A stretch of 64,000 bases of DNA from the NCBI RefSeq assembly GCF_001956045.1, contig NZ_MRTH01000021.1, positions 62,001 to 126,000 on the forward strand, given 5' to 3'. Positions 25,388 to 33,905 of the stretch are shown here, piece by piece; position 1 is the first letter of the stretch, and every line of letters starts with the position of its first letter. This DNA is from Paenibacillus sp. FSL H7-0331 (GTDB lineage Bacteria > Bacillota > Bacilli > Paenibacillales > NBRC-103111). The notes under the pieces are model-generated. The model had not been told where the DNA came from. It did not search any database and was given only the letters and a program-made list of their open reading frames with translations. Made by a program: the position numbers and the translations under genes.

Positions 25388-27283
25388 TTATCGATTTAAC
25401 AAGCTGCCCACATAACGCAGCAGCTCATTGGCTGACGAGGCGGTATACCCATGCTCTTCCACCAGTCTGCTGATCACCTCGTTAATTCGTTTCAGCTGCG
25501 TTTCATCCGGTGTTTTGGTCGAAGTCGTAATTTTCACAATATCCTTCAGGTCGGTGAACAGCTTCTTTTCGATCGCTTCACGAAGCCGCTCATGACTGCT
25601 GTAGTCAAAGCGGTGACCTTTACGTGAATAGGAGGACATACGGATCAGGATCTCTTCGCGGAACGCTTTTTTGGCATTCTCGGAAATACCGATTTGCTCT
25701 TCGATCGAACGCATCAGCCTTTCGTCCGGATCCATTTCCTCGCCTGTCATCGGGTCCTTCACTTTCCCCCAATTGCAGTACGATTCAATATTATCGAGGT
25801 AATTGTTGAACAAGGTTTTGGCAGATTCCTCGAACGAATACACAAAGGCCTTTTGGACTTCTTTTTTGGCCAGATCGTCGTATTCCTTGCGGGCTACCGA
25901 AATGAAATTCAAATAACGTTCTCTTTCTTCCTTCGTAATGGAAGGATGCTGATCCAATCCGTCCTTTAGAGCACGTAGAACATCAAGCGCATTAATAAAT
26001 TGCAGGCCCTGACGAATCAAAGCACTGGAAATCCGATTGATGACATAACGCGGATCAATGCCTGACATCCCTTCCTCCAGATACTCGTTCTGCATTTCCT
26101 TAAGGTCAGCTTCCTTGTAGCCCTCAACCTCCTCACCATCATACATCCGCATTTTTTTCACTAAATCCATACCTTGCTTTTTCGATTCCTTAAGCCGTGT
26201 CAGTATGGAAAAGATCGCCGCTGCGCGCAAAGAGTGAGGCGCAATATGAATATGGGCCATATCGCTTTGCCCGATCAGCTTTTCATAAATTTTCACTTCA
26301 TCCGATACCTTCAAATTGTATGGAATCGGCATAACGATCATCCGCGACTGCAAAGCTTCATTCTTTTTGTTGGCAATAAATGATTTGTACTCCGATTCAT
26401 TCGTATGGGCAATAATCAGCTCATCAGCAGAAATTAACGCAAAACGTCCTGCCTTGAAATTCCCCTCCTGTGTCAGTGACAGCAAATTCCACAAAAATTT
26501 CTCATCGCACTTCAGCATCTCCTGGAACTCCATAATGCCCCGATTCGCTTTGTTCAGCTCTCCATCGAACCGATAGGCACGCGGGTCGGATTCAGAGCCG
26601 TACTCCGTTATGGTTGAAAAGTCAATGCTGCCCGTCAAATCAGCAATATCCTGCGACTTGGGATCCGATGGGCTGAACGTGCCTATGCCTGTGCGGCTTT
26701 CCTCGGAAATGAACACCCGCTCGACCATCACATCCTCGATCCGGCCTTGATATTCTGTACGCAGCCTCATTTGGCAGGAAGGACAGAGACTCCCTTCGAT
26801 CTTCACACCGAGCTCCTGCTCCACATCAAAGCGCAGCTGCTGTGGAATCAAATGCAAAGGCTCTTCATGCATCGGGCAGCCTTTAATGGCATAGACGGCT
26901 CCCTCGTCAGTTCGTGAAAATTGCTCCAGGCCCCGCTTGAGCAGCGTCACAATAGTGGACTTGCCTCCACTCACCGGACCCATCAGCAGCAGAATCCGCT
27001 TCCTGACATCCAGACGCCTTGCTGCAGAATGGAAATACTCTTCCACAAGCTTTTCTATCGCATGGTCAAGACCAAAAATGTCCTGATCAAAAAAGCGATA
27101 CCGCCGTTTATTAGCCTCGTCCCCGATTCCCTGTGCAGCCAGCATGCGATATACCCTGCTATGGGCGGTCATTGCGAGGTAGGGCCTTTGACGAACCATC
27201 TCAATATATTCGGCAAACGTTCCCGTCCATGCCAATCGGTCGATTTCCGTGCGATGGTCCGAAATTTTTTTGAATATGTCCAT
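25388..27283 (-). CDS. prkA: PrkA/YeaG-type serine protein kinase, AAA domain
   Basis: This 631-aa protein is normal in length for the PrkA family. The N-terminal AAA+ domain has Walker A GPVSGGKS at residues 102-109, a Cys pair CPSC near 190, and the C-terminal PrkA kinase-like domain. In B. subtilis PrkA is made in the mother cell and supports sporulation; in E. coli its relative YeaG acts in starvation responses. AGGAGG lies seven bases before the ATG, and two perfect 8-3-8 hairpins lie directly upstream in the leader. The usual partners YhbH and SpoVR are not in this window. Confidence 0.97.
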   Translation of the reverse strand: MDIFKKISDHRTEIDRLAWTGTFAEYIEMVRQRPYLAMTAHSRVYRMLAAQGIGDEANKRRYRFFDQDIFGLDHAIEKLVEEYFHSAARRLDVRKRILLLMGPVSGGKSTIVTLLKRGLEQFSRTDEGAVYAIKGCPMHEEPLHLIPQQLRFDVEQELGVKIEGSLCPSCQMRLRTEYQGRIEDVMVERVFISEESRTGIGTFSPSDPKSQDIADLTGSIDFSTITEYGSESDPRAYRFDGELNKANRGIMEFQEMLKCDEKFLWNLLSLTQEGNFKAGRFALISADELIIAHTNESEYKSFIANKKNEALQSRMIVMPIPYNLKVSDEVKIYEKLIGQSDMAHIHIAPHSLRAAAIFSILTRLKESKKQGMDLVKKMRMYDGEEVEGYKEADLKEMQNEYLEEGMSGIDPRYVINRISSALIRQGLQFINALDVLRALKDGLDQHPSITKEERERYLNFISVARKEYDDLAKKEVQKAFVYSFEESAKTLFNNYLDNIESYCNWGKVKDPMTGEEMDPDERLMRSIEEQIGISENAKKAFREEILIRMSSYSRKGHRFDYSSHERLREAIEKKLFTDLKDIVKITTSTKTPDETQLKRINEVISRLVEEHGYTASSANELLRYVGSLLNR

Positions 27284-27299
27284 GGGTTAACCTCCTAAG

Positions 27300-27422
27300 A
27301 GTTTTCCGAAGGAAAACTGACTTCGTAAGCATGTGCCGTTCGTAAGCATGTGCCAAGTTTTCCGAAGGAAAACTGACTTCGCAAGCATAAACCGTTTTTT
27401 GAAAAGAGAGCTGACTTCTTAC
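27300..27422. repeat. Two identical hairpins within a 56-bp direct repeat, prkA leader
   Basis: AGTTTTCCGAAGGAAAACT, a perfect 8-3-8 inverted repeat, occurs at 27300-27318 and 27356-27374. Each is followed by GACTTCG(T/C)AAGCAT. Between them CGTAAGCATGTGCC is itself doubled (27324 and 27341). A third, decayed unit follows to about 27422. The first hairpin lies seven bases upstream of the prkA ribosome binding site. The layout suggests a dispersed repeat family or a leader element. Confidence 0.75.
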
Positions 27423-27562
27423 GTTAGGGACGTCGCCTATGCGGTACCATCAAAATTGAAGTGTAATAAATAAGTATGCAATGAAGGAGGATAAGTTGAC
27501 CTAAAATTTTAGACAAAAATTTCAATATTGAAAAAGCAGCCGTATAAGAATTCAACGATTCG

Positions 27563-27576
27563 ATCTGTGCTATAAT
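27563..27576 (+). promoter_or_regulatory. Extended -10 promoter of the DUF2161 gene
   Basis: TGTGCTATAAT is a consensus -10 with the TGN extension. It lies about 47 bp before the GTG start at 27623. The -35 is weak, which the extended -10 can offset. Confidence 0.5.
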
Positions 27577-27622
27577 AGTTGTAATTTGGGTAAATAACCC
27601 TATACAAAGGAGAGCGACAACC

Positions 27623-28531
27623 GTGCCGATCAAAACCGAGACCGAGCTCTATGCACCGGTTAAATCCTTCTTCGAGCAGCAAGGCTATTCAGTCAGAGGT
27701 GAAGTTCGCCATTGTGATCTCGTCGCTATCCGTGGTGAAGAGCAGCCAGTTATTGTTGAATTAAAAAGATACTTTTCGATCCCGCTGCTCCTACAGGGCA
27801 TTGATCGGCTTCGTCTAAGCCGTTGTGTATACGTCGCTTTTGAGCTTCCGAATAAGGGACGCGCTCCTCATGGAGCCAGTTGGCCGGAGCTGCGGAAGCT
27901 GTGCCAAATGCTCGGAATTGGCATGATAACCGTACAGTTTTTTAAACGAAAGCAGCCGGCTGTGCATATCGAATGCCATCCATCCAAGGCTCCTGAGGAC
28001 ATGTTAACAGCCTCGCTTCCTTTAACAGCAGCAGCTTCTTCACCGGATTTAAGCCTGACCTCACCCTCGTTGTCCTACATAGCTGCAATAGCTGCATTGG
28101 ATGAAATAGATGAGACCATCAGTGTGACTGGTTGTATGTCTGACGCTACGCTGTACACGCCAGCCAAGCTGCCTCGTCTCAATAAAAGGGCGGCAGAAGG
28201 CATTGTGAAGGAATTCAAAGAGCGTCGGGCAGATTACAATGTAGGCGGCAGCAGCAAGCGAAAGCTGATGACTTCGTACCGTGAGAAGGCACTCCATTTG
28301 GCACAATTGCTTCATCACCACGGCACCTTAAGTCCCCTTCGCCTGCGTCAATTAACGGGTAACTCCAAGGCCGCCGGCTTATTACAAAAAAATTATTATC
28401 GATGGTTCCAGCGAGTCGAACGAGGTGTTTATCGTCTGAGCCCGCTTGGAGAAGAAGCGCTTGTTACTTATGGGCACGTGGTGGCTGAACTTCCGCCTTT
28501 GCCTGTACTTTCAAGCACATCAGGCAATTAG
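27623..28531 (+). CDS. DUF2161 PD-(D/E)XK-like putative phosphodiesterase
   Basis: The protein is 302 aa; its GTG start follows AAGGAGAG by eight bases. The N-terminal ~115 residues match DUF2161, a family assigned to the PD-(D/E)XK nuclease fold. The core is CDLVAI followed by PVIVELKR, giving the D...ExK triad. A variable linker of ~75 residues follows, then a C-terminal winged-helix-like region (YREKALHLAQLLHHHGTLSP, then GVYRLSPLGEEAL). The biological role is not established. It stands alone between prkA and a deacetylase gene, without a recognisable partner. Confidence 0.85.
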   Translation: MPIKTETELYAPVKSFFEQQGYSVRGEVRHCDLVAIRGEEQPVIVELKRYFSIPLLLQGIDRLRLSRCVYVAFELPNKGRAPHGASWPELRKLCQMLGIGMITVQFFKRKQPAVHIECHPSKAPEDMLTASLPLTAAASSPDLSLTSPSLSYIAAIAALDEIDETISVTGCMSDATLYTPAKLPRLNKRAAEGIVKEFKERRADYNVGGSSKRKLMTSYREKALHLAQLLHHHGTLSPLRLRQLTGNSKAAGLLQKNYYRWFQRVERGVYRLSPLGEEALVTYGHVVAELPPLPVLSSTSGN

Positions 28532-28603
28532 ATACAGGTATAAAAGTGTACACAATCCATATGCATAGTAGTAGATTTTCCCGAAGGGAGTTGTCCAAGG
28601 GCT

Positions 28604-29632
28604 ATGAATCGTCTGCTAAAACCAACTGAAGGACCTTTGAAGAGCGCTTTCATTTCCTATAAATGGTATGCTTTACTACTATGCTGTCTAGTGCTGTTGA
28701 TCAGTCTATCTTGGTCACGGCTCATCTCACCGTCTGTACGTTCTGCTGAATCCGATGTACCGCTGCAAATACAAACGCCTTTTGACAGCCAAATGTCTGA
28801 ACCCTTGAAGCCCTCCGTTTATATGTCTATGTTTCCTGATGCCTCAACAGTACCTGCTGCTCCAGCAAATGACCCTATATCTACAACTGAGACTTCGGCT
28901 TCGGTTGCATCAGAAGCTGCCCAAACAGTAGTTGCTCAGGCAACTACCCAGCCCCAGCACATTCCCGTATTAAACTATCACAGCATTACTATTGATCCCG
29001 GCAATCGCGCTGTCATTACACCAGCTAAATTCGAGGAGCAAATGCTCTATTTATCCAAAAACGGCTACCATACGCTTACGCTGCAGCAATTTATCGATTA
29101 TATGGATGGGACAACAACCTCGCTTCCGAAGAAACCTGTTCTGCTCACCTTTGATGACGGATACGCGGATAATTACGAGCATGCCCTGCCGCTGTTAAAA
29201 CAACTGAAATTTCACGCTACGCTCTTTGTATCCCCCGGCACAACTGAGGACGGGTATTTCCTCAATTGGGATCAAATCAAGGAAATGCATGAAGCAGGCT
29301 GGGATATACAACCTCATGGCATGACGCATCCTCACCTGCCCAAGCTATCTGCAAAAAGCCAAGCCTTTGAAATCAGTGAAGCCAAACGTCAAATTGATGA
29401 ACAGTTGAAGATCAATACGACTGTATTTTGCTATCCCTTTGGTGAAAAAAATGAGACTACACTGAAGCTGCTTCAAGAGCACGGCTTCCGTTATGCCTTC
29501 ACCATTGATCAAGGCTTAACCACACGTGACCAGAACCGCCTGCTGTTAAAGCGCTTATTTGTGAATGGCGAGGAATCTATTGAACCCTGGATAGCCCGAC
29601 TTGAGCAGGGATCAGTCAAAGTCAAATCATGA
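28604..29632 (+). CDS. Membrane-anchored polysaccharide deacetylase
   Basis: This 342-aa protein has one N-terminal membrane helix (about 20-40), a ~75-residue Ser/Thr/Ala/Pro-rich linker and a NodB/CE4 domain. The domain begins at IPVLNYHSI and carries the metal-binding TFDDGYADN and HGMTHPHL motifs plus the later FCYPFG. The order and the NYHSI opening are like PgaB/IcaB and YadE-type deacetylases, which remove acetyl groups from surface glycans. The substrate is not evident. AAGGGAG precedes the start. It is followed on the same strand by the germinant-receptor operon. Confidence 0.93.
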   Translation: MNRLLKPTEGPLKSAFISYKWYALLLCCLVLLISLSWSRLISPSVRSAESDVPLQIQTPFDSQMSEPLKPSVYMSMFPDASTVPAAPANDPISTTETSASVASEAAQTVVAQATTQPQHIPVLNYHSITIDPGNRAVITPAKFEEQMLYLSKNGYHTLTLQQFIDYMDGTTTSLPKKPVLLTFDDGYADNYEHALPLLKQLKFHATLFVSPGTTEDGYFLNWDQIKEMHEAGWDIQPHGMTHPHLPKLSAKSQAFEISEAKRQIDEQLKINTTVFCYPFGEKNETTLKLLQEHGFRYAFTIDQGLTTRDQNRLLLKRLFVNGEESIEPWIARLEQGSVKVKS

Positions 29633-29718
29633 CTTGCTTGATAATCTGGATAGTAATAGAAATGGGCGATGCAGGAGATAATAACCTCCATATCATTCAT
29701 GAATAGGATAAGAGTCCC

Positions 29719-31263
29719 ATGAGCCCAATACACCCGAACAAAAATCCTGTATTTGAATTCACGCCTCAATCCAGTACGCCGTTATCGGCTATACTGAAGG
29801 CGAATACCGATCACCTGCAAACGATTTATGTCGATTGCCCGGATCTGGTCGTTCATCCATTCTCATTTGGCAGCCAAATTGATGCGGTTTTGTTTTATAT
29901 CGAGGGTTTGACGGATGCGATAGCGCTGGACCGACAAGTGCTAACTTCCCTTATGAAAGAGCAAAAGCTGGAGGACGGTCAGCTTTTATCCGCGCTTAAG
30001 GAGATTCTGCCAGTCTCTCAATCTGAAAACGTGACTACCTTTGAAGAGGTCGTAGCCTGTATTTCGAAAGGTATGCCCGTCATTCTTTTAGATGGAGAGA
30101 ACTTTGGGTTAGCTTTTGGCTTAAGCAAATGGGAGAAACGGAACATTGAAGAGCCGATGTCTGAATCTGTTATCCGCGGCCCCCGAGAAGGTTTTACCGA
30201 AACCTTGAGCACCAATATGTCCTTGCTGCGCCGCAAGCTCCGCAGTCCTTCGTTCAAGCTGAGAACGATTCAGATCGGGCGCTACACCCAGACTCAGGTT
30301 GCTATCGCCTATATCGATACCTTGGCAGACGAAGTCTTGTTACAAGAAATGACGGAACGGCTGGAGCGTATTGTTATCGATGGAATTTTGGAAAGCGGAT
30401 ATATTGAGGAGCTCATCCGTGACTCCAGAAAATCTCCATTTCCACAGGTCCAATCCACCGAACGCCCCGATGTCGTGACGGCCGGTCTGCTGGAAGGCCG
30501 TATTGCCGTGCTGGTGGATGGGACTCCAATTACATTAATCGCTCCGACTACCCTTTACTCCCTGCTGCAATCGCCTGAAGACTATTACCAAAGCTATATG
30601 CTCGGTTCTTTCATACGTTGGACGCGATATTTATTTCTGGTATTTGCCTTGCTTGGCCCTTCCATGTACGTGGCTGTACTAACCTATCATCAAGAAATGC
30701 TTCCTACCACGCTCCTGTTGAGCATTTCCAAATCCCGTGAGGATATTCCGTTTCCGGCTCTGGTCGAAGCTATGCTAATGGAAATTACATTTGAGGGCTT
30801 ACGCGAGGCTGGCGTCCGGTTACCTAAGCAGGTGGGTGCGGCCGTGAGCATTGTAGGCGCACTCGTTATTGGACAAGCGGCAACCTCGGCCGGTCTGGTA
30901 TCGGCTCCCATGGTTATGGTTGTTGCTTTGACCGGTATCGCTTCCTTTATGATTCCCCATTTCACTTTTGGCATTGCGATTCGGCTGCTGCGCTTTCCCA
31001 TCATGCTGCTGGCAGGCATGCTCGGCTTGCTTGGTTTGATGCTGGGAGTCATCATGCTCGTGATTCATCTCAGCTCGCTTCGTTCCTTCGGGGTGCCTTA
31101 TCTGTCTGCAATGGCTCCCATGAAAAAAGGCGAATGGAAGGATGTACTCATCCGTGCTCCCCTATGGAGCTTGAATACCAGACCTGATCTCACAGGTAAT
31201 TCTGACAGTATTCGACAATCAGCTGACAACAAACCAGGATCTGACAAAGGCGGGGCATCTTAG
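29719..31263 (+). CDS. Spore germination protein, GerA family (A subunit)
   Basis: This 514-aa A subunit of a germinant receptor has a large N-terminal cytosolic part (about 1-290; KSPFPQVQSTERPDVVTAGLLEGRIAVLVDGTP is the family hallmark region near 235-267) and four to six membrane helices with VEAMLMEITFEGLREAGVRLP between them. It acts in the spore inner membrane with the B and C subunits encoded downstream. The C-terminal ~40 residues are polar. The operon order is A, C, a small D-like subunit, then B. The ribosome binding site (GGATAAGAG) is weak. The germinant is unknown. Confidence 0.95.
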   Translation: MSPIHPNKNPVFEFTPQSSTPLSAILKANTDHLQTIYVDCPDLVVHPFSFGSQIDAVLFYIEGLTDAIALDRQVLTSLMKEQKLEDGQLLSALKEILPVSQSENVTTFEEVVACISKGMPVILLDGENFGLAFGLSKWEKRNIEEPMSESVIRGPREGFTETLSTNMSLLRRKLRSPSFKLRTIQIGRYTQTQVAIAYIDTLADEVLLQEMTERLERIVIDGILESGYIEELIRDSRKSPFPQVQSTERPDVVTAGLLEGRIAVLVDGTPITLIAPTTLYSLLQSPEDYYQSYMLGSFIRWTRYLFLVFALLGPSMYVAVLTYHQEMLPTTLLLSISKSREDIPFPALVEAMLMEITFEGLREAGVRLPKQVGAAVSIVGALVIGQAATSAGLVSAPMVMVVALTGIASFMIPHFTFGIAIRLLRFPIMLLAGMLGLLGLMLGVIMLVIHLSSLRSFGVPYLSAMAPMKKGEWKDVLIRAPLWSLNTRPDLTGNSDSIRQSADNKPGSDKGGAS

Positions 31264-31264
31264 T

Positions 31265-32497
31265 ATGTGCAGCAAACCTGATGCCACTAACCGTAATCGG
31301 TTTATCCGAATCGTCATGATACTGCTCCTTTACATTCTGGTTTTGATCGTTACCGCAGGCTGTTGGGACCGAAAAGAAATTAATGATCTCGCTTTTGTTA
31401 TGGGAGCCGCCATCGATAAAAAAGGCGAAGGGCTGCTGGAGCTGTCCGTTCAGGTATACATACCAAAAGTAAATGGCGGGGGAAGTTCTTCCCTTGGAGG
31501 AACCTCTTCATCCAAAGGGCAGGAGCAAACGATGGTCAGATCCGCAGAAGGCGTATCTATTGCTGATGCAATGTCACATCTTCAGGAAAGGCTGCCGCGG
31601 GAAGTGTTTTGGGGACATAACGAGGTGTACATTTTTGGACAAGCGCGGGCTCAGCAGGGAATTCGCGAAGATGTCGATTACATGCTGCGGTCACCGGAGC
31701 CACGGGAACGGGCCAACGTATTTATTAGCAAGGGTTTGGGCAAGGATACCTTAAAACTGATACCGCCTCTGGAGCGAAATTCGTCAGAGGTACTGCGGGA
31801 AATATCCACATTCCATACCGGTCTGCAGGTAACTATCAAAGAATTGGCAGAAATGTTGACCGGAGACGCCAATGCCGCAGCGCTTCCTTATATCGTCATA
31901 CTGCCTCCCGAACCGGATAAGCCACCTAACCAGACTATTGCTTATATTCAGGGAAGTGCCATTCTCAAGGATGGAAAAATGGTCGGGAAATTAGACAGCC
32001 AGGCGGCACGTGGTATCTTATGGCTAAGAGACGAGCTCAAAACCTCCGTCATTACCGTAGCTCCAAGCCATTCCAAAGGCTCCGTGTCTTTGCGTATGAT
32101 CCGCAGCTACACCCAACTGCTTCCAAGCATTGTGAATGGTGTTTGGCATATGGACGTACATATCGAGACCGAGGAAGATGTACAGCAGAATACGACCGGA
32201 ATCAGCCTTATGGAGCCGGAATGGGTCAAAACAATTGAGATCAGTGTAGATAAATTGATTGAAAATCGGGCAAAAAGAGCTCTGCAGCCCGCACAGGAGC
32301 GATTCCACAGCGATATTTTTGGATTTGCCGATGCCTTTCACAGAAAGCATCCTCAAGCCTGGAAAACAGCGAAGGCGAATTGGAGTGATATATTCTCCAA
32401 GATGGAGGTCAGGATCGTTTCCCGTTCTCATATTGTCAGACCCGGAATCTCTAATCCCGATGCAACCTCACCAGAAAAAGGAGTGGATTCCCAATAA
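31265..32497 (+). CDS. Spore germination lipoprotein, Ger(x)C family (C subunit)
   Basis: This 410-aa lipoprotein has a basic N-terminus, a hydrophobic stretch and the lipobox VTAGC with C33, followed by the family-typical WDRKEINDLAFVMGAAID. The rest is the three-domain Ger(x)C fold that sits on the outer face of the spore inner membrane. It follows the A subunit with one base between stop and start codons. The A, C and B subunits are needed together for receptor stability in characterised systems. Confidence 0.96.
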   Translation: MCSKPDATNRNRFIRIVMILLLYILVLIVTAGCWDRKEINDLAFVMGAAIDKKGEGLLELSVQVYIPKVNGGGSSSLGGTSSSKGQEQTMVRSAEGVSIADAMSHLQERLPREVFWGHNEVYIFGQARAQQGIREDVDYMLRSPEPRERANVFISKGLGKDTLKLIPPLERNSSEVLREISTFHTGLQVTIKELAEMLTGDANAAALPYIVILPPEPDKPPNQTIAYIQGSAILKDGKMVGKLDSQAARGILWLRDELKTSVITVAPSHSKGSVSLRMIRSYTQLLPSIVNGVWHMDVHIETEEDVQQNTTGISLMEPEWVKTIEISVDKLIENRAKRALQPAQERFHSDIFGFADAFHRKHPQAWKTAKANWSDIFSKMEVRIVSRSHIVRPGISNPDATSPEKGVDSQ

Positions 32498-32727
32498 TAT
32501 GGACAAATATTATTTATGTAACTGTGGCCATAGCGTTGATTGTAGGAGCTGAGTGGGGGAAACTTCAGCAGCAGACGAAGGATAAGTGGGCATTTCTGTG
32601 GATTATAGCTATAGGATGGATATTAGCTATACTTTTGATTGTTAAGACAGGTTTACCTGGACCTACTCAGTTTATTGAGTCCGTCTACAAGCCTCTTGGA
32701 GAGCTGTTGAAGCCTCCTCCAAGTTGA
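32494..32727 (+). CDS. Small two-helix membrane protein, germinant-receptor D-subunit-like, unusual start
   Basis: The first standard start in this frame is GTG at 32524 (67 aa). It has no ribosome binding site and would cut the first membrane helix in half. Upstream the frame continues as WTNIIYVTV into a full helix, and AAAAGGAG (32476-32483) lies ten bases before an ATA at 32494. With that start the product is 77 aa with two helices (about 5-20 and 33-53), then GLPGPTQFIESVYKPLGELL. Small two-helix D subunits are known in germinant-receptor operons. The only ATG here (32498) is out of frame, so a non-standard start or a small indel is implied. Confidence 0.65.
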   Translation: MIWTNIIYVTVAIALIVGAEWGKLQQQTKDKWAFLWIIAIGWILAILLIVKTGLPGPTQFIESVYKPLGELLKPPPS

Positions 32728-32791
32728 CCTTTGCCTGATCTGTATGCATCAAGATGGAAACGGTGGGCAGAAGGAGGAGAATTTTAAGCTT

Positions 32792-33883
32792 ATGAATGCA
32801 AAGGAACAGATCTCATCCGCCCAGATGGCTATTTTGATGTATCAAACCGTTTTGGGAACGGCTATTCTTTTATTGCCCTCTGCTACAACCGCTTTAGCGG
32901 GTCGCGATATGTGGCTCACACCGATAATCGGCAGTGTCTGCGGATTTGTGATGGTATGGGTGGCCTATCGGCTGCATCAATATTATCCCGATCAGAGCGT
33001 TTTTGGGTATATGGAGTCGATTCTTGGTAAATACATAAGCAAAATCGTCGGATTCGTGTTTTTATTATTTAATCTGCATATCCTCGGGGCAACCGTTAGG
33101 GACTACTCCGAGTTCATCGTCGGTAACTTTTTCAAAAAAACACCCCTTATAGTCGTTGCTGCAAGCATGGTACTGGTATGTGCATTTGCAGTCCGCGCAG
33201 GGATCGAGGTCATTGCAAGATGTGTCCAGCTGTTTATACCGATCGTGCTCCTGCTGCTGCTGCTTACGATTTTTTTTATTATCCCAGATATGAAGCTGAC
33301 GAATTTACTGCCATTTCTGGAGCACGGTCTGGTCCCTCCGATCAAAGGCTCCCTTATCGTACAGGGCTGGTTCTGTCAATTTGTGTTGATTTCGTACTTG
33401 TACCCAACACTAAAAGACCCTCACAAAGCCTTAAAGTGGGCCCATATCTCCGTAGCCGCGGCCGCCTTCACAATGGTTATTATGAATCTTGCGATTCTTC
33501 TGTTGATGGGAACACTGGCAGGCCGTATTTTATATCCTGTTTTGTTTGCTTCCCGGTATATTATGCTGGCCGACTTCTTCGAGCATGTCGAGGCCATGAT
33601 CATGATGATATGGGTACTTGGGACCTTTTCCAAGTTGTCACTATTTTATTACACGTTTGCAGTAGGTGCTGCCGACTGGCTGAAGCTCACCAGCTATCGC
33701 TCGATTGTACTGCCACTCGGGGTTCTCATTACCGTGATGTCGATTTGGGTATCGAACAACCTGCAGGAGCTCGCTCATTTTATTTCAACCAGTGGCACCT
33801 TTTATATTTTAACAGGTTTTGTCGTGTTTCCTATTTTGTTATGGGCAATTGCCAGCGTTCGTCGCCGTGTGAGTCAGCCTTAA
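32792..33883 (+). CDS. Spore germination permease, GerB family (B subunit)
   Basis: This 363-aa B subunit of the germinant receptor belongs to the APC-related endospore germination permease family, with about ten membrane helices. ATG at 32792 follows GGAGGAGA by 11 bases. The opening ISSAQMAILMYQTVLGTAILLLP is typical of the family. B subunits bind the germinant in characterised receptors, so the residues of helices 1, 3 and 6 would set specificity here. It ends the operon and converges with the MFS gene 22 bases away. Confidence 0.95.
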   Translation: MNAKEQISSAQMAILMYQTVLGTAILLLPSATTALAGRDMWLTPIIGSVCGFVMVWVAYRLHQYYPDQSVFGYMESILGKYISKIVGFVFLLFNLHILGATVRDYSEFIVGNFFKKTPLIVVAASMVLVCAFAVRAGIEVIARCVQLFIPIVLLLLLLTIFFIIPDMKLTNLLPFLEHGLVPPIKGSLIVQGWFCQFVLISYLYPTLKDPHKALKWAHISVAAAAFTMVIMNLAILLLMGTLAGRILYPVLFASRYIMLADFFEHVEAMIMMIWVLGTFSKLSLFYYTFAVGAADWLKLTSYRSIVLPLGVLITVMSIWVSNNLQELAHFISTSGTFYILTGFVVFPILLWAIASVRRRVSQP

Positions 33884-33905
33884 TCGTTATATTCATGATC
33901 AAGCT

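Noticed and set aside
27300..27422. Repeats that could suggest a CRISPR array
   Set aside because: There are only two exact copies plus a decayed one, the spacing unit is itself repeated rather than unique, and no cas genes are near.
27424..27633. 69-codon hydrophobic open frame on the minus strand
   Set aside because: It overlaps the extended -10 promoter and start of the DUF2161 gene, and the hydrophobicity comes from AT-rich intergenic DNA. No ribosome binding site is present.
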